A stretch of DNA of 32,684 nucleotides, taken from NCBI GenBank assembly GCA_015229045.1, contig JADGCJ010000028.1:1-32684 (forward strand). The letters run 5' to 3'. The notes beneath the pieces are model-generated. The model had not been told where the DNA came from. It did no database searches and worked only from the letters and a program-made list of their open reading frames with translations. A program made the position numbers and the translations under genes. Below, piece by piece: positions 14,988 to 22,750 of the stretch (positions are counted from its first letter, which is position 1; every line of letters starts with the position of its first letter). This stretch comes from Magnetococcales bacterium (GTDB lineage Bacteria > Pseudomonadota > Magnetococcia > Magnetococcales > DC0425bin3).

Positions 14988-15830
14988 TTATCCCTGAAAG
15001 CCCAGGACGTTGAGGACATGCCAGGTCATGAATATCCACAAGCCGTAAGTCAGAGGCAGATGCACAAGCAACCAGATTTTCAAGAGGCCTTGCAGGGTGC
15101 AATGATAATCCAGGTCATCCTTGCGTATGACCAACTCCCGAATGCGTTCCAGAACTTCCATTTCTCGGGCATCGAGATATCTTTCCAATCCTTTGATCTC
15201 ATTAAGGAGGATAAACCTGGAACGGTTCCAGTCCAGAAGGTGTTCGTGGGCGTTGCACACCTTGCCGAAAAAGCTGCGCAGACGAAATTCGTAAAATTCG
15301 GCCAGGGTCGTGGAGCCGGTGGTATCGGCCAGGGTAATGACGGCCTGTTCCACCTCCCGCCTGACCTCCTCGCGAAGGATGGGGATTCGCTCCTGGATGA
15401 CCTCGACGCCACGGCGCGTCAGTCGCTTGGGAACGTGCCGATAGAGAATGAAACCGATCAATCCGCTCAGAGCCACGGACCAAAAGCAGAGTGTCAGGAT
15501 GGTGTCGAGAAATCCATTGGGAATCCACTTGCCGACATGGAGGATAAACAGAGGGATGGTTACGGAACCCGCCAGAATATGCAGGTTGGCCCAATGATGC
15601 ATGGCGCCGAGAGGTAATACGCTCACTCTTTTACGCAGGGCGTGCAGAGTGAGCAGGAAAATCATGCCGAGCAGAATCCAGCCGGTAGCATGACTTGTAT
15701 TGCGCAGGCCGGCCCCCAGAAAGCGCACCCCATACCCCATCAGGATCAAAAATGTCGTCCCGGGGAGCAAGGTTCCCAGCAGGAAGCGGATCAGGGGGTG
15801 TCTTGGTGAGGTGTCGGTTTTCATGGCCAT
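14988..15830 (-). CDS. b-type cytochrome-like integral membrane protein
   Basis: A 280-residue membrane protein with about four N-terminal hydrophobic segments (15-35, 45-62, 80-100, 112-130), a long soluble helical region (about 133-245) and a final membrane segment (about 250-275). Histidines in or near membrane helices (TLHALRKR, MHHWANLH, FILHVGKW, TWHVLN) are possible heme b ligands, as in cytochrome b561 and di-heme b subunits that link quinone pools to multiheme c cytochromes. Start is ATG 15830 or 15824; neither has a clear ribosome-binding site. It is 3 bases upstream of the ten-heme gene, so they likely form a quinol-cytochrome module. The family assignment is by topology, not a recognised signature. 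Confidence 0.75.
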   Translation of the reverse strand: MAMKTDTSPRHPLIRFLLGTLLPGTTFLILMGYGVRFLGAGLRNTSHATGWILLGMIFLLTLHALRKRVSVLPLGAMHHWANLHILAGSVTIPLFILHVGKWIPNGFLDTILTLCFWSVALSGLIGFILYRHVPKRLTRRGVEVIQERIPILREEVRREVEQAVITLADTTGSTTLAEFYEFRLRSFFGKVCNAHEHLLDWNRSRFILLNEIKGLERYLDAREMEVLERIRELVIRKDDLDYHCTLQGLLKIWLLVHLPLTYGLWIFMTWHVLNVLGFQG

Positions 15831-15913
15831 TTCAGCTGGGGGTGTTCAGGGGTGCAACAACACTGTTTGCGACCGGGTATCCCGTGAACGAATGGGAGAA
15901 TTTCCCACAGCTT

Positions 15914-16777
15914 TTACCAGACGCGAGGCTGAAAATCTGCATCGTTGGCCAGATGTACGGTTTCACCGGACTGAACGATGACAAACAGCCCGGCACTCAT
16001 GGCGAAGCGATCAACTCCCTCCTCGATGACGATACCGGCGACCGCACCCAGCACCCGTCTCGACGCATATTCGGGAAAGAAATCCTTGAATTCAGCCAGT
16101 CGTGTCAGGTGTTCCCGTACATTCTCCTGCTTCAGTTTGCTTTTGACCTCTACCAGGGCCACCGTGTCGGTATTGACGACCAGAATGTCGATCTCCATGC
16201 GCCGGTTGCCTGGGAGTTTGGCTTTGACCCGGGGGCTGACCTTGTGAATGGGGATTCCCCGCTCGGCAAACAGGGTTTCGCAGGCGGGTGCCACCAACCC
16301 CTCGACAAACTCTCCCCAACGACTGCCCAACTGGCCGATCTGCTTTGATACCTCTTTGACGACACGTTCAGTTTCGGCATGACTTTCCCGCAGGCTGCGT
16401 CTGGTCTCCTGAAGATCGTGTTCAAGTCTGGCTGCCCACTCCTTTTGCCAGGCGTTTGCTTCCTGTTGTCTGGCCTCGGCCTCTTTCAGTCTGGCGTCTG
16501 CTTCCTGTTGTCTGGCCTTTTGCCAGGCGTCTGCTTCCTGTTGTCTGGCCTTTTGCCTGGCGTCTGCTTCCTGTTGTCTGGCCAATTGTCTGGCCTCGGC
16601 CTCTTTCAGTCTGGTTTCGGCCTCTTTCAGTCTGGCCTCGGTCTCTTTCATCCTGGCTTCTGCCTCTTTCATCCTGGCTTCCGCCTCAGCTTTGGACTTG
16701 GCTTCCGACTCGCGAAACAGCCGGTTGGTCTCCTCAAACAGTTTCCAGATATCATCAACAGTCAGGTTTTGCGGCAT
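15914..16777 (-). CDS. Coiled-coil protein with C-terminal PD-(D/E)XK nuclease-like domain
   Basis: A 287-residue protein. Start ATG 16777 is preceded by AGGAGA on the minus strand; a start further upstream at 16801 is possible but lacks this. Residues ~20-140 are a coiled coil built from repeated EARxKEAEAR/ARQQEADA heptad-like units. The C-terminal half (~150-285) resembles DUF3782-type PD-(D/E)XK domains: WGEFVEGLVAPA, RRMEIDILVV (Asp) and ALVEVKSKL (Glu-x-Lys), the usual nuclease core. It sits between genes for electron-transfer proteins with no obvious functional link. The repeats explain the open antisense frames here. Confidence 0.82.
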   Translation of the reverse strand: MPQNLTVDDIWKLFEETNRLFRESEAKSKAEAEARMKEAEARMKETEARLKEAETRLKEAEARQLARQQEADARQKARQQEADAWQKARQQEADARLKEAEARQQEANAWQKEWAARLEHDLQETRRSLRESHAETERVVKEVSKQIGQLGSRWGEFVEGLVAPACETLFAERGIPIHKVSPRVKAKLPGNRRMEIDILVVNTDTVALVEVKSKLKQENVREHLTRLAEFKDFFPEYASRRVLGAVAGIVIEEGVDRFAMSAGLFVIVQSGETVHLANDADFQPRVW

Positions 16778-16914
16778 GGCTACTCTCCTGGAGGCAGACA
16801 ATCTGATTATACTCGGACAGGATACCAGAAACTCTCCAACGTATCCGAATTCTCTGTTGCCAGGTAGCGTGGCAGGGGAGGATCGGGCGGTACTTTGGTG
16901 TCATGATCGATGGT

Positions 16915-18627
16915 TCATCGCCATCCCATCCATTGGCGCAAATTGCGGGTGTCCCACATGTTGGCGCGCAGCAGGGCATGACGCGGACAGGCGCGCTGGC
17001 AAGCCGGACCGCCCCACTGTTCGAGGCATAAGTCGCACTTGGTGGCCTTGAGGATGGGCAGCCCTGTCTCCTGGTTATGTTGGTAACGACCTTGGGCATC
17101 CCGGGTTTCGACCATGAGAATGGTCCCGTAGGGACAGCTGTTGGCGCAGGTTGCACAACCGATGCAGGTACGGTCGTTGATGAGGACTTCGCCGCCGCGT
17201 TCGTTACGGTGGATGGCCCCGGTCGGACAGCCGATCATGCAGACCGGATCCAGACAGTGCATGCAGGCGGTGGCCACCATGACGGCATCGTGACGACGAC
17301 CCTGGCGCACAAAGCGGGGATTGTTGTCATGAGCGCGGGAGCAGGCCTGGACACATTGATCGCAGCGTACGCAACGATCCAGATTGATCAGCATGGCGGC
17401 GGTGGCATTGATGTAGTGATACTCCACCAGAAATTCGATCAGGCCGACATCCTCCCGATCCAATCCCTCGAACACGGTGCTGTTGCGGCTTGTCTGCGTC
17501 GCCTGGGCAAATTCGGGGGAGAGATGGGGCAGAACGTGGCTCTTCAGAATGGCATAAGGGAGGCGCAGGGTCTGAACATAGCCAATCGCTCGCAAGGAAA
17601 ATTGGCTTGGAACCGGAGTGCCGGTGTGCCAGCGTTGCAGGGCATCGGTCAGGCCAAACATGCGGTTGCGGCCCAAAAATCCGACAGTCCGATGCCCGTG
17701 ATTGAATTTTTGACTGATGCGGGCGAAACCTGATTGAATCAGGATCAAGCCGTCTATCACCTCTCCCTCGGCGACGATCAGGGGTTCCTGTGCCAGGCGT
17801 TCGCTGGGGGATTCGCCCTGCGGACGCCAAAAGGGGTTGTTGGCATCGGTCTCGCCGTAGACCTCGGAGATGGCTGTCTGTTCCAGATCGGTCAACAACT
17901 CCTGGGCCAGATGGCGGCAGACGGGGGTCTCCCGCAAATGGGCCTTGAGGGAGCGTTCCCGGTATAGCTGGTTCAGACGGTCGCGAAATTGGCTATCATG
18001 GCGACGAAAGTCCCGCAATCCCTGCCAACGTATCTCCAGAATCTCCACCGCCGTGGCTGCCACCACCGATACCGAGCGGGGAAAACGTCCCAAGGCGCCA
18101 ATTTCTCCGAACAGATCCCCGGCCTTGAGGATGACCTTGGGATGTTTTTCCAGCAAAAAGTCCACCTCGGCCAGGGTAACCCGGGTGATGCCGCTCCCTT
18201 CGTTGTGGGTGACGGCTCCGGACCTCTTCATGACGGGAGCGTGATGAGTGGTCTCCGGCATGCGGGAGTCATTCCAGAGCTGACGCAGTACCTGGAACAA
18301 GGATTTGCGTTTCGGTTCGAGTCGCCCCAACAGCTCCGCCGGCAATCCCGGTGGCAGGATGACGGCCACATCGCCCTGCATCACCAAAAAGGCCGAACTG
18401 CCATAATCGCCAGCCCGTACCACCAGATCGCCGCGTTGGTATGGCACCAGCCGGGTTTCGTTGCGTATCAGTCGGGACAGGGCGACTGTCGCGGGGAAAC
18501 TCTCCGCATTCATGGCGCGGAACAGATCCAGGCTCAGGATGCGCTCCACCTGCTCCGGGGTCATGGCCGGATCCAGGGGATTGTCCCAGCGGTCCATCTG
18601 CCGGATGTGGACGGTTTTCGCACTCAT
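16915..18627 (-). CDS. Dual cyclic-nucleotide-binding-like domain / four-cluster ferredoxin fusion
   Basis: A 570-residue soluble protein joining two Crp-like cNMP-binding domains to an iron-sulfur domain. Domain 1 (about 35-210) contains GDLVVRAGDYGSSAF and a cassette-like FGEIGALGRFPRSVSVVA, split by an insert (about 92-165); domain 2 (about 230-370) is more degenerate. The C-terminal domain (about 400-560) has sixteen cysteines in four groups: C419/422/425/429, C455/458/463/467, C488/491/494/498 and C531/534/543/547, as in four-[4Fe-4S] electron-transfer subunits of HybA/NrfC/DmsB type. No signal peptide and no DNA-binding helix-turn-helix were seen, so a cytosolic ligand-gated electron carrier is possible (inference). 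Confidence 0.9.
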   Translation of the reverse strand: MSAKTVHIRQMDRWDNPLDPAMTPEQVERILSLDLFRAMNAESFPATVALSRLIRNETRLVPYQRGDLVVRAGDYGSSAFLVMQGDVAVILPPGLPAELLGRLEPKRKSLFQVLRQLWNDSRMPETTHHAPVMKRSGAVTHNEGSGITRVTLAEVDFLLEKHPKVILKAGDLFGEIGALGRFPRSVSVVAATAVEILEIRWQGLRDFRRHDSQFRDRLNQLYRERSLKAHLRETPVCRHLAQELLTDLEQTAISEVYGETDANNPFWRPQGESPSERLAQEPLIVAEGEVIDGLILIQSGFARISQKFNHGHRTVGFLGRNRMFGLTDALQRWHTGTPVPSQFSLRAIGYVQTLRLPYAILKSHVLPHLSPEFAQATQTSRNSTVFEGLDREDVGLIEFLVEYHYINATAAMLINLDRCVRCDQCVQACSRAHDNNPRFVRQGRRHDAVMVATACMHCLDPVCMIGCPTGAIHRNERGGEVLINDRTCIGCATCANSCPYGTILMVETRDAQGRYQHNQETGLPILKATKCDLCLEQWGGPACQRACPRHALLRANMWDTRNLRQWMGWR

Positions 18628-18662
18628 GAAAGTGTCCGGGAAAAACGCTTTGAAAATCTGGT

Positions 18663-18787
18663 ATGAAAAACTTCATTGGGGCTTCGCCCCAAACCCCATT
18701 GGGGCCTCACCCCAAACCCCATTGGGGCTTCGCCCCAAACCCGACCAGGAAGGGCACAGCCCTTCCTGGACCATCCCAGTCTTTCAA
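18663..18787. repeat. GC-rich hairpin repeat, copy 2
   Basis: Three tandem units of CCCATTGGGGCTTCGCCCC type (about 18673-18740) are followed by a hairpin (18747-18767) and an end matching copy 1 exactly over 43 bases (18745-18787 equals 7001-7043). It lies between the c554-like cytochrome stop and the start of the Crp/ferredoxin gene, within the apparent operon, where it could act as an attenuator or mRNA stabiliser. Together with flanking bases it fills the 203-base gap 18628-18830. Confidence 0.75.
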
Positions 18788-18830
18788 ACGTTTTGACACG
18801 TGTCTCGCCATGGACGCCCTCCGGGAGATG

Positions 18831-19862
18831 TCATGGCTTTTCCGGATACCAGGGAATGACGGCATCCATGGCAGCGAGCTTGTCGCCATCGGCGCGGGCG
18901 GCAAACTGCCTGCCCTGGGCGGCGATGACATCGGCAATGGGATTGAGTTCACTGCCATTGTTTAGCTTCAATTTGACCTTGCCGGCCTCGGCGATGATGG
19001 CCGCCACCTCGGGGATGGCCACTTTTTCGTTGACCTGTTTCAGGCGTTGGGCGGCCTGTTTGGCCTGTTTGGCCATTTTTTGGATGAACAACCCGTCCTG
19101 GGTGGCACGACCGATGGCGCGCAGGGTGTACTCGAGCTCCAGCGACAGGCCCAGGACATACATGATCCTGCGCCGGGCCGGAGGTGAATAGCGGTTCTCT
19201 TTGCTCTGGTGAAGATTGTGCCGAATGGGTTTGCCCTCTTCGCCCACCTTGCCCTGGGTCCAGGAGACCAGTTCGATCAGGCTGCCCGGTACGTGGCCGC
19301 CGGTGTTGACCAGTTTCTCCTCGACCCCCAGATGGCAGTCGAAACAGGTCCGAACCAGGGGGTAAAGATCGACCGGACGCACCATGCCCGCTGCTGCCGA
19401 TCTGGCCAGACGCTGCTGTTTGTGGTCGGGCGTCTCCTGGTCGCGTTTGACATCCTTGCCGCCGTAATCGCCATGCACGTCGATCCAATCCTTGGAAGGT
19501 CGATGACAGGCCTCGCAGGAGACACCGGCGGTCGCCTGGGGGTGACCGTTGACCATTTGCAGGGTGTAGTGGCACCCCTGACAGGGCTCAGCTCGACGCA
19601 TGCTTCCTTTGAGACCCATGTTGGTGAGTATTTCGCCCACCTTTTTTTCCTGCTCCAGGGTCCGGAACGACACGGCATGTTTTGTCTCGATCCAGACGGC
19701 GGCCTCGTCTTTGTGGCACTCCTTGCCGCAGGCGTCGGGGCCTTTGATCAGGGCCGGATCGTGGTCACGGGCCATGGGTTCGGCCATCGCCGTGCCGACA
19801 AACAACAGCGCTGCGCAGGCCCAGGCCCAGGTCAGGATGGGGGATGACTTGTTCGCTTGCAT
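18831..19862 (-). CDS. Exported tetraheme cytochrome c (c554-like)
   Basis: A 343-residue periplasmic cytochrome. Signal peptide at about residues 1-27 (cleavage near GTAMA-EP) supports ATG 19862; the frame is open much further upstream but overlaps the oxidoreductase gene. Heme motifs: C45-x3-C49-H50 (ACGKECH, an unusual CX3CH), C94-C97-H98, C116-C119-H120 and C173-C176-H177. The GPDACGKECHKDEAAVW opening and the KHAVSF segment are reminiscent of cytochrome c554 / multiheme family members. The C-terminal third (about 235-343) is helical and hemeless. It starts 17 bases after the oxidoreductase stop, so the two are likely cotranscribed and may be redox partners. Confidence 0.87.
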   Translation of the reverse strand: MQANKSSPILTWAWACAALLFVGTAMAEPMARDHDPALIKGPDACGKECHKDEAAVWIETKHAVSFRTLEQEKKVGEILTNMGLKGSMRRAEPCQGCHYTLQMVNGHPQATAGVSCEACHRPSKDWIDVHGDYGGKDVKRDQETPDHKQQRLARSAAAGMVRPVDLYPLVRTCFDCHLGVEEKLVNTGGHVPGSLIELVSWTQGKVGEEGKPIRHNLHQSKENRYSPPARRRIMYVLGLSLELEYTLRAIGRATQDGLFIQKMAKQAKQAAQRLKQVNEKVAIPEVAAIIAEAGKVKLKLNNGSELNPIADVIAAQGRQFAARADGDKLAAMDAVIPWYPEKP

Positions 19863-19879
19863 AAAAAGGTCTCTCTTTT

Positions 19880-21205
19880 TCAGGCGTCGATCACCAGGTC
19901 TCCCTTGGGTACAGCGATACAGGCCAGACACGTTCCCTGTTCGGGTGTCAGACCCGGATCGTGTACATAGGAGACCTCTCCGGATTTCAAGGCGACGGCG
20001 CAGGTACCGCAGTTCCCCGCCCGACAACCACCATCCAGAGGGACATTGTTCTTTTCCGCCAGCTCCAGGATGGAGTCGGCATCCGGGATCCATGTCACCC
20101 GCTTGTCGCTCCGGGAAAAAAAGATGGTCAAAGGTTCGGCGTTGGGTGTCGGAGCAGAGGGAGTACGGCTGATACTGGAGGGACCGAAGGCCTCGTAATG
20201 GACATGCGCGTCCGGCACTCCCCATTGCGCCAGACCCGTGACCAGATCCTGCATCATGGCGGAGGTTCCGCAAATATGGAATTCATAATTGTTGGAGGGA
20301 AGTGTCGCCTTGAGCAGGGCCATGTCGACATGACCGACGTGGTGGAAATTTTTGCCAGGCTGATCTCCCGGCAGGGGTCGGCTGTAACAAAAATGGAGGT
20401 GGAGGCGATCACATGTTGCGGCTGCCGCTTCGATCTCCAGTTTCAACAAATGCTCCTGGCTGTTGCGGACACCGTGGAACAGCCACACCTCCCGCGAATC
20501 GCCTGTGCCGCACAGCGACCACATCTTGGTCAGCAGGGGTGTGATGCCGATGCCACCGCCAATCAACACCACCGGCCTCGTGCCTTCCGGGTCCAGGGTA
20601 AAATGGCCCGAAACGGGTTTGACATCGAGAATATCCCCCTCCTGTGTCCGGGTACACAGGTAGGTTGAGACCTCCCCGGAGGGTGATCCTGGTGTTTCGG
20701 CTGGTGCTGCAATCTGTTTCACCGTAATGCGATAATGATCCAAAAGTTGCGGATGGCTGGAGAGGGAGTAGCACCGCGTCACGGGTTTCTCCCTGCCAGG
20801 GATACGCACCACAAACGTCAAATATTGGCCAGGCAAAAAGGGCGGCAAAGGCTGGCCATCGTGCGGCACCAGGTACAGGGACCATACCCCGGGCACCTCC
20901 TGCACCTTGCGCTTGATGCGAAATTTGCGCACACCGCTCCAGGAGTGGAGCCGTCGTTCCGTTTCCAGTCGATGCATGGTTGTCGCCTTTTCGAGTCTTG
21001 TTTCGAGGAGTTTGATTTCAATCCGTTGCCGCTTTTCCTGCATGATTACCCTGCGCGCCTGCCCGACGATGGCCAGTGACACCTGGATGGCAATGCCGAT
21101 CACCAGCAACCATCCGGCCACGCGAAAGGGATGCGTCCCCATCACCCCTTCAAGGGCGCTCTGATGGTCCTGTAAAAAGGCGGTCAGGGCTTCGGATGTG
21201 GTCAT
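19880..21205 (-). CDS. Membrane-anchored FAD/NAD(P) oxidoreductase with C-terminal 2Fe-2S ferredoxin domain
   Basis: A 441-residue protein. N-terminal transmembrane helix (about 27-47) then a coiled coil (about 52-85); a ferredoxin-reductase FAD domain with PGQYLTF and RCYSLSS (144-150, FAD contact); an NAD(P) domain with LIGGGIGITPLL (214-225) and ICGTSAMMQDL (311-321); and a plant-type 2Fe-2S domain with C394, C399, C402 and C429 (CRAGNCGTC...CLAC). The layout resembles Hcr-type NADH oxidoreductases and phenol/vanillate-type reductases, with an added membrane anchor. It would pass electrons from NAD(P)H through FAD and 2Fe-2S to a partner, perhaps the adjacent Fe-S protein. It is the first gene of the redox set; AAGGAG lies upstream of the ATG at 21205. 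Confidence 0.9.
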   Translation of the reverse strand: MTTSEALTAFLQDHQSALEGVMGTHPFRVAGWLLVIGIAIQVSLAIVGQARRVIMQEKRQRIEIKLLETRLEKATTMHRLETERRLHSWSGVRKFRIKRKVQEVPGVWSLYLVPHDGQPLPPFLPGQYLTFVVRIPGREKPVTRCYSLSSHPQLLDHYRITVKQIAAPAETPGSPSGEVSTYLCTRTQEGDILDVKPVSGHFTLDPEGTRPVVLIGGGIGITPLLTKMWSLCGTGDSREVWLFHGVRNSQEHLLKLEIEAAAATCDRLHLHFCYSRPLPGDQPGKNFHHVGHVDMALLKATLPSNNYEFHICGTSAMMQDLVTGLAQWGVPDAHVHYEAFGPSSISRTPSAPTPNAEPLTIFFSRSDKRVTWIPDADSILELAEKNNVPLDGGCRAGNCGTCAVALKSGEVSYVHDPGLTPEQGTCLACIAVPKGDLVIDA

Positions 21206-21230
21206 GGCAGCATAAAATCTCCTTCAATAT

Positions 21231-21440
21231 TCACGTTTCGTTCCGACTCTGCCAATATCGAGGTTGACGCCTCTGATGTGCTATGGCCAGTATGATTATC
21301 GTCTCTTGCCTCAAGAAATAGACAATGGCGAAAGGAAAATTCCGCATCACGTGGCGGAGACCCCTCCTTTGTTGTTCGTACCAGGAGACTGCCGCTTCCA
21401 ATTCCGCAGATGCCTCTGGATGTATTTCAAGGTTTGGCAA
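21231..21440 (-). CDS. ParE/RelE-family toxin, internally shortened
   Basis: A 69-residue protein. Residues 1-26 (LEIHPEASAELEAAVSWYEQQ) and the end (FPFAIVYF, IIILAIAHQRRQPRYW) match ParE toxins, but the central helix and strand found in typical 95-100-residue ParE proteins is missing, with RRGL joined directly to RHVMRNFPF. The frame remains open, so it looks like an in-frame deletion of about 25-30 codons. The start is TTG at 21440, overlapping the antitoxin stop, as is normal for these pairs. Toxicity is probably lost or reduced (inference), leaving a relic. Confidence 0.75.
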   Translation of the reverse strand: MPNLEIHPEASAELEAAVSWYEQQRRGLRHVMRNFPFAIVYFLRQETIIILAIAHQRRQPRYWQSRNET

Positions 21441-21672
21441 GAATTTTTTCTACCAAACGGCTATGCACTTCGTCCCACGGCAGGCAGACCACGCTCCCGG
21501 TTTCGACCTCTTGCAGACGGCGGGTCATCTCAGCCTGCCAGAGGGTCTCCGTTTGCAAAGATGTCTCCTCTTGATGATCAAGGCTCAAAATCAATCGATG
21601 GGCCATCATGGCACGTTCTTTTACCGGGAGGGTCAGTGCCTGTTCCATGATTGTTTCTGTCGGATGAACCAT
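21427..21672 (-). CDS. Addiction-module antitoxin (PF09720-type)
   Basis: An 81-residue antitoxin of the putative addiction module component family (TIGR02574/PF09720), which neutralises ParE-like toxins. Family features are ALTLPVKERAMMAHRLILSL near residues 12-31 and the C-terminal GSVVCLPWDEVHSRL motif (59-73). ATG 21672 has a strong AGGAGAG upstream. The frame is open to 21984 but the upstream part is unlike any protein I recognise. Overlaps the toxin gene by 14 bases, which implies translational coupling. Confidence 0.85.
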   Translation of the reverse strand: MVHPTETIMEQALTLPVKERAMMAHRLILSLDHQEETSLQTETLWQAEMTRRLQEVETGSVVCLPWDEVHSRLVEKILAKP

Positions 21673-21892
21673 GTCACTCTCCTGGGTTTTATTTGGTGTA
21701 GATCCGAGGCAGTGCTCGTTCTCGTTCCATGTGCCTGACTCTAAAGTTTGGTATTCGGCATGCGTTGCGGACCCATGACGGACGACACCCGGGCACATGA
21801 TACAAAACACAACGCATCTCCACCAGCAGTTTGTTGAGTAACGCTTTTGTGCCAATAAATAGAGTCCATTTTTCTGATGGCCTGGTTGTCTT

Positions 21893-22750
21893 TCATTGTT
21901 TTGGTCGTGTCGCAACCAGCCGGGCAAATTCGTCCAGGGAGAGGGTCTCGCCGCGACGTTGGCCATCAATCCCGGCCCGGGCAAGCCAGGCGGGGATGTC
22001 GTCTGCCAGGCCTTTCAAGGCATTGGCCAGGGTCTTGCGGCGTTGACCAAATGCGGCACGCACCACAGGAGGCAAGGCAGCCGGATCGGCGAGAAACACG
22101 GCTGGTTCGTCGCGCAAAACCATGTGGATGACCGCCGAACTCACCTTGGGGACCGGATGAAAAGCGGTCGGCGGAACCTCCAGAACCACCTTGATATGGG
22201 ACCACATCTGGCAATGAACCGAGAGGGTTCCATATGCCTTGTTGCCGGGAGGGGCGGCCAAACGCTGGGCGACCTCTCTCTGAAACATGAGCGTCAGGCT
22301 GTGAAAGGCCTGGCGTTGCTCCAAAAAGTGCAACAACAACGGCGAGCTGATCTGATAGGGCAGATTGGCGACCACACATAAGGGACCACCAAGACGATCG
22401 GCCAGCTCGCGATAATCCTGGTGCAGGGCATCCCCCGCCACGATATGCAGCTCTCCCAGGCCCCTGGTTTCGTGTCGCAGCAAGGGAATCAGCCGGGTGT
22501 CGCGCTCGATGCACCAGACATGGCCGACTTTGTCAAGCAGAGGCCGGGTCAGGCTGCCGAGGCCGGGGCCGATCTCCACCACACGGTCGGACGGGCCAAC
22601 GCCCGAGGCGGCAACGATGCGACGCGGCACCTCCGCATCGATGAGAAAATTTTGTCCCTGGCTGTGGACCGGCGTCAACCCGTGTGAGCGCAGCAGTTTT
22701 TGCAGGCGGAGCGCCTCGGGGTGCATGGCGGGGTCACATCCGCTGTACAT
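21893..22750 (-). CDS. ksgA: KsgA/RsmA, 16S rRNA dimethyladenosine transferase
   Basis: A 285-residue SAM-dependent methyltransferase that dimethylates two adjacent adenines (A1518/A1519) near the 3' end of 16S rRNA during 30S maturation. Motifs: GQNFL (SAM-binding N-terminal segment, about residues 32-36), VEIGPGLGSLT (motif I, about 57-67), and catalytic NLPYQIS (about 127-133). The C-terminal helical domain ends with FGQRRKTLANAL and DEFARL, both typical. Start 22750 overlaps pdxA by 17 bases; ATG 22726 is an alternative. Last gene of the lptD-surA-pdxA-ksgA run. Confidence 0.96.
   Translation of the reverse strand: MYSGCDPAMHPEALRLQKLLRSHGLTPVHSQGQNFLIDAEVPRRIVAASGVGPSDRVVEIGPGLGSLTRPLLDKVGHVWCIERDTRLIPLLRHETRGLGELHIVAGDALHQDYRELADRLGGPLCVVANLPYQISSPLLLHFLEQRQAFHSLTLMFQREVAQRLAAPPGNKAYGTLSVHCQMWSHIKVVLEVPPTAFHPVPKVSSAVIHMVLRDEPAVFLADPAALPPVVRAAFGQRRKTLANALKGLADDIPAWLARAGIDGQRRGETLSLDEFARLVATRPKQ

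Noticed and set aside
21741..21896. 51-codon minus-strand ORF between ksgA and the antitoxin
   Set aside because: No clear ribosome-binding site, no family resemblance, and two other frames are also open nearby; probably chance or a decayed remnant.
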